This document shows positions 1 through 7,600 of a stretch of 21,003 nt of DNA, piece after piece. This DNA comes from a virus: positions 1 to 21,003 of IMG/VR virus record IMGVR_UViG_3300044451_000406. The stretch is one strand, 5' to 3'. Within the stretch, counting starts at the first letter, position 1; the number at the start of each line of letters is the position of its first letter. The translations under genes were made by a program, and so were the position numbers. Below the pieces are notes generated by a model. It saw nothing but the letters and a program-made list of their open reading frames with translations, was not told the DNA's origin and did no database searches.

Positions 1-3000
1 GGAAGTATGTCATCAATTGCTATCTTGGCGAGGTCATCGGCATAGTCGTCAAGTCCGAGTCCACCCTCGTAACTCGTGTAGGGATCGTAAGAGTCGTATC
101 TTGAGCCCCTGCCGCGCGAAGAAAAGGCATCGGCATCCTGATTCTCCAGGAAATCCGTCAATCTGCTTGTTGGCAACTCATCCTCATCCGGAACGAACGG
201 AGTCTCGTAATCGTTGGTTGCTTCGAGTTCCCTATACCGTTCATCGTGGGATCTGACCAATCCGTCCATTAGTTCTTCTAAATCTTGTCGTATCCCTATG
301 AAATCATCTATGTTCTTGGCTGAATCAATTCGCTCCTGCATTCCATTCAGCAACTCTCGTTCTTCGTCGAATACGAACATGTCGTGTTCAAGTTCATAGG
401 TCTCATAGTTGCTTTCGCCCTCGCTCACGCCACCGACGAAGTCCTCGACTCCATCAAAAATGAAAGTCCAATCCTCCCTCATTGCTTCAATGTATTCCTC
501 GTCCGATTCATAATCGCGTCGAGTTGCATACGAACCACGACTGACTCGTTTGGCCACATTTGCCGCCTCTGCCTCAGCGAGCGCCGCGGCCTTCATCGCT
601 GCTTCTGCGACATTTTTATCTTTCCTGAAACGACCGAGTGCTTCATCCGCTTCGTCTATCGCAAAATCGTACTGCTCAATAATTCCGAAATCATCCTCAT
701 CGGCGAAGAGATCATCTGGATATCGAAATTTCTTGGGATCGAGTCCGGCCGCCCGAATCATCTCGAGGGCCGCTTGATTGCGGGCATCTATCAGGTTCTT
801 GCGGTATTCCTGCAGCTCGTCGGGATTCATTCGGCCGACGTACGATTCGGGCTCTTTGAGAGAGTTGAATTCTCTTTCCATGTCTCGGGTGCTACGGCGA
901 CTACCGCGAGAGGCGAGGCCAAATTCTCTGTTCCTTTCATCCGATCCGAGGCCGTACACGCGCTTGTCGTAGTCGGTCATCCCCCTGCCATCGCCGCGCA
1001 GGCTCGGGCCTTCGTCCTTCATTATGTTGTGTCCTTGGCGACCCGCATACGAACGAGCACGGATGTACCCGCGCTTCCTGTTTGCGGCACTCGGCCTGCC
1101 CGGCGATGCCGAGGAGGTCAGGAGTATCTCGTTGGCATGGAGCAACTCGCCAGTATCGGCATCCCGCACCGTTATGGTGTCGTAACCCCTGTTCTTTCCC
1201 TTGCGCGGACCCTTGGTGTACTTGCCCATCGGTGAGCCGGCGGCATCGCGCAAGGCATCCACGGAGATTTTTTTGCCCTCTGCCTCGATGATTTCGTCGA
1301 GCGTTCCCTGCTCCATCTCAATGACGACGTTGCGGTTGCGAACTCGCTTACCGCCGCGAGGCGGCTTGGTGGTGGCCACCTTCGGCATCGCCACCGGTGC
1401 CGGATCCGCCATTCGCGACTCGCGGACAGCTCGTTCTGCCTCCGAGGGCGTCGCAGCAGGTAGTTCCCCCTTGCGAACGTCGTGGGTTCGCTTGATATCG
1501 TTGATTGCTCGACCCTTGCTCGGAGCAGAGCGAACGGCATTCGCCTCCTCGCGCGTCACGCCAGAGTAGATGTAACCCCTCCCGCCCGAATAGACGACGA
1601 AGAGCTCCTCTTTGCTCGGGTCGTAGTGAACCTTCTCGACGGCCTTCGAACCACGGACATCAAACTCCTCAATTCCGCCATCGTCGGCGTTGTCCCACTC
1701 GCTGTCCTTGCGGTACGGATGCGTCCGCTTGATGTCGTTAATGGCTCGACCCTTGCTCGGGGACCGCTTGAAATCGTAGAATGTGTCCTTGTCAACGCCT
1801 TCGTAAATGTAGGTTCCGCCGCCCTTGTAGGTGGCCCTCAGTTCTTGCGTGGACGGGTTGTAATCGACGGCATCAAGCGCCGATGAGCCGGTGACATCGA
1901 CGGATTCGACACCCGGGGCATCGCCCGACATGTCAAGTTCGCGTCGTGCTTCGTCAAGTTCGCGCTCAACCCTTCGCTCGTCATCGTCATTGATGTCCCT
2001 GTCCTTGAGACGACGCATCACCGATTTGTAGACGTCCTCGGGCGAATCCAACAGTTCACGATCCCTCTCCATCCATTCGCCGGGGGTCTCTCTGTCGCCC
2101 ATATCCCACACTTGCGTCGAGACAAAGTACGCATTCCTCTTCGGGTCAAATTCGACCCTGAATGCCGATTCATTTTCCCTGAGCCCGACCATCAGCGCCA
2201 ACGGCTCTTCTTCCATTTCTGCCAGCGCACGACGTCCGGGCAAGGGCGAGGGAGCACCGTCCGTGAATTTGGCCATGACATCCTTGAGTTTCTTCTCAAC
2301 GAACCTGGCCTCGGTGCGGCTTACTTCGGCGGCATCGGTGTCTGCCAGGCCGATGATTTCATCGGGCGTGGCCGTGCGAACGCCCTTGCGACGCTTGATG
2401 TCGTTTATCGCCCTGCCGACGCTCTCGGCATTCTCGACGCCAATAGCCTCGTCCATGCTGACGCCCTCGTAGACGTACATTTGACTGCGACCGCCATCGC
2501 GCTTGTAGGCGACGTACAGACTCTCGCTGTCAGGGTCGTAGGACACATAATCGACTGCCCCGCTCGGCTTGACACCGAGTCTTCTCGTCCGCCTGCCGAC
2601 CGATTCAAACCCGCCCTCGGGTTTCCCGAACTGCGCGCGTCTCCGCATGTGGGCATCGGACATGCTCGCGTATGCCTCTTCGGCGTAGTTGAGCAAGTCC
2701 AGGTCTGGGCGAGAATTCAGTCGTGACCCGTTCATCACATCGGCGAGGCTATGACCGAGTTCGTTCTGGTTGATGAATTCGTCAAGCAGGGAGTTGGCAA
2801 AATCAATCTGCTCGTCCGCCGTCAGGCTGTACCAGTCGGTGTTCCTGCCGAGTACTCGCAACTGCGTCTCTTCAATCCAGTCTCGGTCTTGGAAATTCGG
2901 CTCCATTCCGAGTTTCTTGCGTTCTCCGCCGCGCGAGGCGAGACCATCCGGCCTTGCCACGTCCTGAATGCGCTCATCCCTGCCGAAGAAGTTGAACTGA

Positions 3001-6000
3001 TCATCGTCGGTTGCCTTGCGAGCCTTCTTCAGTTTCTTCAGCGCATTGATGTGCTTGCCCTTGCTCCTGGCGGCCGCAAGTTCCCCGACTTCCTCCATGC
3101 TGACGTCCGAATAGACGTACCAGCCGATGTCGCGGGAGTCCTCGTAGAATTCTCTTGCTCTGTCGTCCAGCTGGGTGTCGCTGAGCGGTGCCTCAAATCC
3201 ACCCTTACCGCGCCTTGCGGATCGATATCTCTCAATTGCGCTCTCGCGCTCGTTGTCACTCAGGTCATCCCATGGCTTGCCCTTCAGGAATCCGACCATG
3301 AGTTCACGGCTGTTGTCGTCGTAGAGAACTCCGCCGAGGGCCGATGAGTACGGCGTGCGGACCCGATGCAGTGATGAGAATCCTTCGCTCGCAGAGATCG
3401 GTACGTCGACCTCGTCCGGCGCATCCACGTCGGGTGCCTTCTTGCCGGTGTCAATGCCGCCGAACAACCTGCGCAGATTCGGCGATTTCTCGAGCATGAA
3501 GTTGACGGCCGCCTGAGATTCCTTGAATGCCCTGTTCAGTGCGTCTGGGTCATCTTTGAGGAGTTGAATCCAGCCCTTGATGTACGGGGCGTGATCCTGA
3601 CGGAAAGGCGCCTCAATGCCGTGCGCCGCCAACACCATCGCAGAACCTATCTCGGCCACGAGCTCCTCATAGGCCCTGATTTTCCTGTCCCTCGAATAAT
3701 CCTTCACGCTTGCCCTGTCAAGGCGCGATTTGTGACCCGTCCAGTGCACTGCTTCGTGTGCGAGCGTGGAAGTCCACTCAAGAGCACTCGTCCCCTTGGC
3801 GAATTCCGGCATCGATATGTAGTCGCCGTCAGGGTTGTAGTGGGGCGTCATGTTCTCCGTCTTGACGGTGGCGCCGAGCTCCTTTATCGTCTCATCAAGA
3901 ATGGTGATTCTCTCGGATTCCGGCAAATCGGCGGCGATTGCCCTCAGCTTTTCGTCGCCACCGTCCGTCTGGTCAATGTTGAAGACCGTCGCTCCGCGGA
4001 ATACGACGTACTCCTCGATTTCTCCGTCCGCATTCTTCCTCTTCACGAGTTGTGGACGAATTATCGGCGTCCCCTTCTCGCCCTTGCGAACTTGCGCACC
4101 ACGAGCCTTGAGCTGGTTGAAGCCGGCGAACCTCCCAGTCTTGTAATTTTTATCGTCCCTCGCCAACATCAACAACCAGGCATTAATCCCTTTGTATGGC
4201 TTGCCAGTCGTCGGGTTTATCGGCAACGAATCGTTGCGCCACGAAGGCCTCCATGTTGCGGGGTCGGCAGTCTCGAGTTCTGCCAAGAGCCTTTCCCTGA
4301 CCCCGCCCACGAGTTCATCGAGCTTGGACTGTTTTACTTGCTCGTCGTTGCCGCGGCTTGCGAATCCGAACGGCTCGTCCCAACCGCTTTCGTCGTCTTC
4401 TGGGACATCAAAACCCCACATCTTGTCGTACTTGTCAAGAAGCGCACCGAAACGTTCTTTGGCCTCGGCATCCTCCGGCCTGGAGCCGAATTCCCCCCTG
4501 CCACGAGAGAGAAGACCGCGCTCTTCGCGCAATTTCTCCACCCGGCTTCTTGTCTCATCAAAGTCGCCAGCCATGTAATCGGCAATCAATTTGTCAATTA
4601 ACTTCTGGCGCTCTTCGCCCCTCGGCATCTTCTCGAGTCTGGCCCAGTCGTCCGGGTCGACCATTGCTCGGTCAATAGTCTGACCATCGCTGGATTGCCA
4701 ACCGAGTTCGTTGTACTCCCTGACGCGACGGTTTATCTCTCGGTTTCTCTCTCGTCTTTCTCGTAGTCTTTCTCGCATTGAGCCACGAGATCCAAAGCCG
4801 CTGTAACGAGAAATCGTGCCGACGCTGACGATTCGGTCCATGTTGTCAAGGATCGATTGGTCGTCATCCAGATCCGGGAACTGATCGAGAGCGTCATCCC
4901 TTTGTGCTTGCGTCAGTTGCGACCAGCGGACGTACTTTTCTTCATCTTTCGGGTCAAAATCAATCAGCGAAAGGTTGCCTCGGCGGAATTGGTCTGCTTG
5001 CTTCTTTACGGCAGCCCGTTGAGCAGCGCGCTCTTTCCTGATTTTGGCATTGCGACTGTCGCGAGCCTTGAGCAAGGCGTCTACATAATCGCCGACCTTG
5101 GGGTCATCATCAAAATCGGGCGACAGCAAGGCCCTCTTTTCCTCGTCACTCAACTGCTCCCAACTGTCAATGGCGTTCCGGGCCTTTTCCTTGGATGAAT
5201 TGGACGGCTCGCGTCCGCCTCGCCAACCATCGCGGCGAGCAACCTCCAGCATTATCTCGGTGTTGCTGAACGGCCTCTCTCCGGCAGATGCAAATCCATC
5301 TCCTACATCACCGTACTTCTCGATGTAGCCCTCTAGTGCCCGGTCAAGCGCCGCATCTGCCTGATCGTCAAGGGCGCGTTCTTTTTGTCGTTCGGCATCG
5401 CGATCCTTGATGCGCCTTGCCTTGACCTTGTCGTACATCTCCTCGGCATGCTCCATGACCTCATCGGCGTAATCGCCGCCTTCCATGAGATCGACGATTC
5501 CATCGTCTCCTCGGTCAGAGAACCTGTCGTACATGTAGTCGTATTCGACCTCCTCGAACATTTCCTGTTTCTCATCGTCCGAGAGGTCGTTCCAGTCTCG
5601 ATACTCGTCGGTGTTCTGGTTCAGGCGGTCAAACACCTCGCCGACGGATCTCAGACCTTCTGACTCCGTTCTTTTCGGCCTGGCAGGAGCACTTTCCGTT
5701 ACGTCCTCGGGCACCAAATCACGGTTCGGTGCTTCTCGCTTTGCGGGCGGGGTGAAGTCCTGTCCGAATGTCTCTGCATACGAGGCGCGTCGCTGGAACT
5801 CGTGCGAAACCTTCAGAAGCTCCTCGTCGACCCTCTGCTTCTCGGCGCCGGTCGCCTGCCTGCGAGCATTGACGAGCCTGTTTCCCTCTTTGGTGAGGTC
5901 GGCCTCGGACATGTCCCAGTACTTGGCGAGACCCGGGTTGTCGGGGCGCCTGTTGGCGAGAAATGCGACATCATCTCGCGTCTCTGGCTCTATGACCGAC

Positions 6001-7493
6001 GCAAGCAGTGCTTCTTGGCGCTGTGCCTTCGTCCAAGAATTCTTGTCCTTCGGGAGCTTCGGAGCGCTGCGAGGCTTGTCAAGCAGGGCATCGCCGTTGC
6101 GTTTGTTGCCCCGAACATCGGGGAGATTGAAACCCGGCTTCTTGATGGGTATGTACGGGCGCATGAACGCACTGCCGTCCTGGACGAAGCCGTCACCGTC
6201 ACCGTCAAGGGCGTACGGGTTGAATGTTTGGGCAAGGTCACGAATCCTGCCGATTGCCTGTCCGATGTTTCCGCCAAACTGGCCGATTGTCGAGCCGAGT
6301 GCTTTTACGGCATTTTGCAGGGCGCCGAGTGCGCTTGCAGTCATCAACCCATCGATGATGATTCCCTTCGTGCTGGGTCTGGCGACAAGTTTGTGGTGCC
6401 TGACCACTGGGGCAATGAAATCCCTCGCATACGCCAAGTATGACTGGGGCAACTCAATGAGGTGCGACACATCCGATTTGCCCCACGACGGTCGACCGAC
6501 TTCTTCTCCGGCAAACAACATTGCCATTTCGACCTGATCATCGGTGCGGTATGCAATGCCACCATTTGGAACGACCACCGGCGTGTCCGGCTTTTGCTGC
6601 ACGTTCTGCATCGGCCCAAGTGCAGGATTGGTGGCTGCGTATGGTTCGGGCTTGCCGAACATGTAGGCAGTACCCTCTCTGTGGTACGGAAGCCTGTACA
6701 TCGATACTTTGCCATCGGCAGTAGTTCGCCTGAACACGGTGCTGTTTTCCGTGGCACTCATGATCTCAATCGTGGATTCGGTGCGCGCGGCGAGTTCTGC
6801 TTGGAGCGACATTTTTTCCGGCTGACTGAGTTCTCGCGCCATGCCCTCGTCGAATGGATTGCCTTCGCTCCCATTGTCATCCTCTTCCCGTGGGGCGGCA
6901 ATGACGACTATGCGTGGCATCTCGGACATCATCGGCATCCCCGTGCCCGACACGGGCACCATCGGTATGTGTGCCTTCCCCTCACCCTTGATGGAAATGG
7001 TCCCCGTCAATTGGTTGGCACCATGCAACACCGGCGACACTTCGTAGAGTTCGACTTCCTTGAGGATGTTTGCCTGCAGATTTTGGTCAAACACCGAATC
7101 AATTGTCTTGTAGCCGATTGACCACTCTTGCTCCTCGCCGAAAAAAGCGACATTGGCGAAGGCCTCCTTGCCCTTCTCTGAGTTCAGGTTGAACTGCACC
7201 TTCGCATACAGGCCGCCGATTCCGGCATTGCGCATCTTTGCAGGAAGGCGCGAATCGCCGACTGGGACTTCGTACATCTCCAAGACTTTGCCAATCGGGT
7301 CATTCCACGAATGACCCCAGACGACACGCGGCTTCCTCTTGGTGAGACTTTTGGCGAATGCCCCACTGATGACGACATCGCCAACCGAATCCTTGTTGCC
7401 TATGCCGGCAACGAAGCACTCGACTATCCCCTTGGCTTCGTCAATGTTGATTTGTCCGCTGTTGCCTGACTTGAAGAGAAGGTCGTCCATCAT
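1..7493 (-). CDS. Giant HK97 prohead protease fused to a polyvalent ArdC/zincin/KTSC protein (3' end outside window)
   Basis: One reading frame is open from the ATG at 7491-7493 to the left edge (last full codon at 3-5), at least 2,497 residues and still unfinished; a normal prohead protease is about 200-250. A second ATG follows directly, and an AAGGCAGG Shine-Dalgarno-like stretch precedes both, so 7490 is an equally good start. Visible in order: S78/U35 prohead protease (residues 1 to about 175; H61, S125); acidic linkers with an EF-hand-like loop at D430/D432/D434; W-x2-L-[ST] motifs at W634, W778, W857, W1408 and W1554; ArdC-like N-terminal domain (about 1055-1170); zincin peptidase (about 1175-1330; H1246, E1247, H1250); KTSC-like domains near 1378-1488, 1641-1703, 1867-1925 and 1946-2004; a charged, low-complexity tail. 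Six [FL]-x-S-R-G motifs are scattered through it. The fusion itself is read directly; the domain names come from motif recognition; virion packaging of the cargo is inference. Confidence 0.85.
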   Translation of the reverse strand, partial: MMDDLLFKSGNSGQINIDEAKGIVECFVAGIGNKDSVGDVVISGAFAKSLTKRKPRVVWGHSWNDPIGKVLEMYEVPVGDSRLPAKMRNAGIGGLYAKVQFNLNSEKGKEAFANVAFFGEEQEWSIGYKTIDSVFDQNLQANILKEVELYEVSPVLHGANQLTGTISIKGEGKAHIPMVPVSGTGMPMMSEMPRIVVIAAPREEDDNGSEGNPFDEGMARELSQPEKMSLQAELAARTESTIEIMSATENSTVFRRTTADGKVSMYRLPYHREGTAYMFGKPEPYAATNPALGPMQNVQQKPDTPVVVPNGGIAYRTDDQVEMAMLFAGEEVGRPSWGKSDVSHLIELPQSYLAYARDFIAPVVRHHKLVARPSTKGIIIDGLMTASALGALQNAVKALGSTIGQFGGNIGQAIGRIRDLAQTFNPYALDGDGDGFVQDGSAFMRPYIPIKKPGFNLPDVRGNKRNGDALLDKPRSAPKLPKDKNSWTKAQRQEALLASVIEPETRDDVAFLANRRPDNPGLAKYWDMSEADLTKEGNRLVNARRQATGAEKQRVDEELLKVSHEFQRRASYAETFGQDFTPPAKREAPNRDLVPEDVTESAPARPKRTESEGLRSVGEVFDRLNQNTDEYRDWNDLSDDEKQEMFEEVEYDYMYDRFSDRGDDGIVDLMEGGDYADEVMEHAEEMYDKVKARRIKDRDAERQKERALDDQADAALDRALEGYIEKYGDVGDGFASAGERPFSNTEIMLEVARRDGWRGGREPSNSSKEKARNAIDSWEQLSDEEKRALLSPDFDDDPKVGDYVDALLKARDSRNAKIRKERAAQRAAVKKQADQFRRGNLSLIDFDPKDEEKYVRWSQLTQAQRDDALDQFPDLDDDQSILDNMDRIVSVGTISRYSGFGSRGSMRERLRERRERNREINRRVREYNELGWQSSDGQTIDRAMVDPDDWARLEKMPRGEERQKLIDKLIADYMAGDFDETRSRVEKLREERGLLSRGRGEFGSRPEDAEAKERFGALLDKYDKMWGFDVPEDDESGWDEPFGFASRGNDEQVKQSKLDELVGGVRERLLAELETADPATWRPSWRNDSLPINPTTGKPYKGINAWLLMLARDDKNYKTGRFAGFNQLKARGAQVRKGEKGTPIIRPQLVKRKNADGEIEEYVVFRGATVFNIDQTDGGDEKLRAIAADLPESERITILDETIKELGATVKTENMTPHYNPDGDYISMPEFAKGTSALEWTSTLAHEAVHWTGHKSRLDRASVKDYSRDRKIRAYEELVAEIGSAMVLAAHGIEAPFRQDHAPYIKGWIQLLKDDPDALNRAFKESQAAVNFMLEKSPNLRRLFGGIDTGKKAPDVDAPDEVDVPISASEGFSSLHRVRTPYSSALGGVLYDDNSRELMVGFLKGKPWDDLSDNERESAIERYRSARRGKGGFEAPLSDTQLDDRAREFYEDSRDIGWYVYSDVSMEEVGELAAARSKGKHINALKKLKKARKATDDDQFNFFGRDERIQDVARPDGLASRGGERKKLGMEPNFQDRDWIEETQLRVLGRNTDWYSLTADEQIDFANSLLDEFINQNELGHSLADVMNGSRLNSRPDLDLLNYAEEAYASMSDAHMRRRAQFGKPEGGFESVGRRTRRLGVKPSGAVDYVSYDPDSESLYVAYKRDGGRSQMYVYEGVSMDEAIGVENAESVGRAINDIKRRKGVRTATPDEIIGLADTDAAEVSRTEARFVEKKLKDVMAKFTDGAPSPLPGRRALAEMEEEPLALMVGLRENESAFRVEFDPKRNAYFVSTQVWDMGDRETPGEWMERDRELLDSPEDVYKSVMRRLKDRDINDDDERRVERELDEARRELDMSGDAPGVESVDVTGSSALDAVDYNPSTQELRATYKGGGTYIYEGVDKDTFYDFKRSPSKGRAINDIKRTHPYRKDSEWDNADDGGIEEFDVRGSKAVEKVHYDPSKEELFVVYSGGRGYIYSGVTREEANAVRSAPSKGRAINDIKRTHDVRKGELPAATPSEAERAVRESRMADPAPVAMPKVATTKPPRGGKRVRNRNVVIEMEQGTLDEIIEAEGKKISVDALRDAAGSPMGKYTKGPRKGKNRGYDTITVRDADTGELLHANEILLTSSASPGRPSAANRKRGYIRARSYAGRQGHNIMKDEGPSLRGDGRGMTDYDKRVYGLGSDERNREFGLASRGSRRSTRDMEREFNSLKEPESYVGRMNPDELQEYRKNLIDARNQAALEMIRAAGLDPKKFRYPDDLFADEDDFGIIEQYDFAIDEADEALGRFRKDKNVAEAAMKAAALAEAEAANVAKRVSRGSYATRRDYESDEEYIEAMREDWTFIFDGVEDFVGGVSEGESNYETYELEHDMFVFDEERELLNGMQERIDSAKNIDDFIGIRQDLEELMDGLVRSHDERYRELEATNDYETPFVPDEDELPTSRLTDFLENQDADAFSSRGRGSRYDSYDPYTSYEGGLGLDDYADDLAKIAIDDIL
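1471..1764 (-). repeat. Tandem KTSC-encoding repeat, period 237 bp
   Basis: The segments near 1471-1527 and 1708-1764 are strongly similar at the DNA level and both encode the SKGRAINDIKRTH helix of adjacent KTSC domains. They are offset by 237 bp, or 79 codons. A third, more diverged copy of the same core lies near 2392, offset 222 codons from the first. The retained nucleotide similarity suggests fairly recent duplication or continuing conversion between the last two copies. Confidence 0.65.
1480..3360 (-). other. Four KTSC-like domains inside the giant protein, one interrupted by an insert
   Basis: Three complete KTSC-type units are seen at residues about 1641-1703, 1867-1925 and 1946-2004. 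Each has a V-x-Y-[DN]-P-[SD] strand, a second strand ending in Y, a Y-[IV]-Y-[ES]-G-V turn, and a closing S-x-GRAINDIKR helix. A fourth, degenerate unit at about 1378-1488 has the first half (GGVLYDDNSRELMVGF) and last half (GWYVYSDVSMEEV, then GKHINALKKLKK) separated by about 45 residues that include one of the protein's W-x2-L-S motifs. KTSC domains are small domains of uncertain function found in phage and polyvalent proteins. The insert inside the fourth copy is unusual. Confidence 0.7.
3500..4330 (-). other. ArdC-like N-terminal domain plus zincin-like metallopeptidase inside the giant protein
   Basis: Residues about 1055-1170 read like the N-terminal domain of ArdC-type anti-restriction proteins: a TWRPSWRND stretch, PTTGKPYKGINAWLL, then FAGFNQLKARGAQVRKGEKG and a VFRGATVFNIDQT strand. 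Residues about 1175-1330 are a zincin-like peptidase with LAHEAVHWTGH (H1246, E1247, H1250) and a downstream AYEELVAEIGSAMV helix that would supply the third zinc ligand near residue 1276. In plasmids and phages this pair is associated with protecting incoming DNA from host restriction. All expected zinc-site residues are present, so an active peptidase is plausible. The substrate cannot be told from sequence. Confidence 0.8.
6950..7493 (-). other. Prohead protease domain (HK97 gp4-like, S78/U35) at the N-terminus of the giant protein
   Basis: The first 175 or so residues carry the family hallmarks: an opening strand GIVECFVAGIGNKDSVGDVV, a xxGAFxxSL helix, then VVWGHSWNDPIG with the catalytic His at residue 61. 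The catalytic Ser is in EWSIGYK at residue 125, followed by the LYEVSPVLHGANQ strand that usually closes the fold. In HK97-like phages this enzyme trims scaffold or capsid delta domains inside the procapsid and then digests itself. Its place just after the portal gene is canonical. A stand-alone enzyme would stop soon after this point; here the frame simply continues. Confidence 0.88.
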
Positions 7494-7560
7494 CCTGCCT
7501 TGTCGGTGTTGCGCCAAGCAATGATAAACCAACGTTTGTATGGCCCAACGCAACTACTAC

Positions 7561-7600
7561 AATCAATTTAGCAATTGAATGTCTAATTGCTAAATTGATT
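7561..7600. repeat. Perfect 16-bp inverted repeat with 8-nt loop across the portal stop codon
   Basis: The arms 7561-7576 (AATCAATTTAGCAATT) and 7585-7600 are exact reverse complements separated by 8 nt. On the minus strand the first arm encodes the last codons of the portal gene and the stop codon falls at the arm/loop junction (7583-7585). The stem is AT-rich and no T-tract follows on either strand, so it is not a standard intrinsic terminator. It sits between the portal gene and the giant protease gene and could form an mRNA hairpin that tunes expression or stability, or be a protein-binding site. Confidence 0.85.

Noticed and set aside
384-6537. Long plus-strand open frames, for example 384-1235, 3564-4601 and 5611-6537
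   Set aside because: They lie antisense to the giant minus-strand frame, show no domain motifs or ribosome binding sites, and have low-complexity composition expected of shadow frames.
7508-7556. Short GTTGCG/CGCAAC inverted pair between the portal and giant genes
   Set aside because: Only 6 bp arms with a gap of about 37 bases; likely chance.
7561-7600. Inverted repeat as a Rho-independent terminator
   Set aside because: The stem is AT-rich and neither strand has a following T-tract; kept as an unexplained stem-loop.
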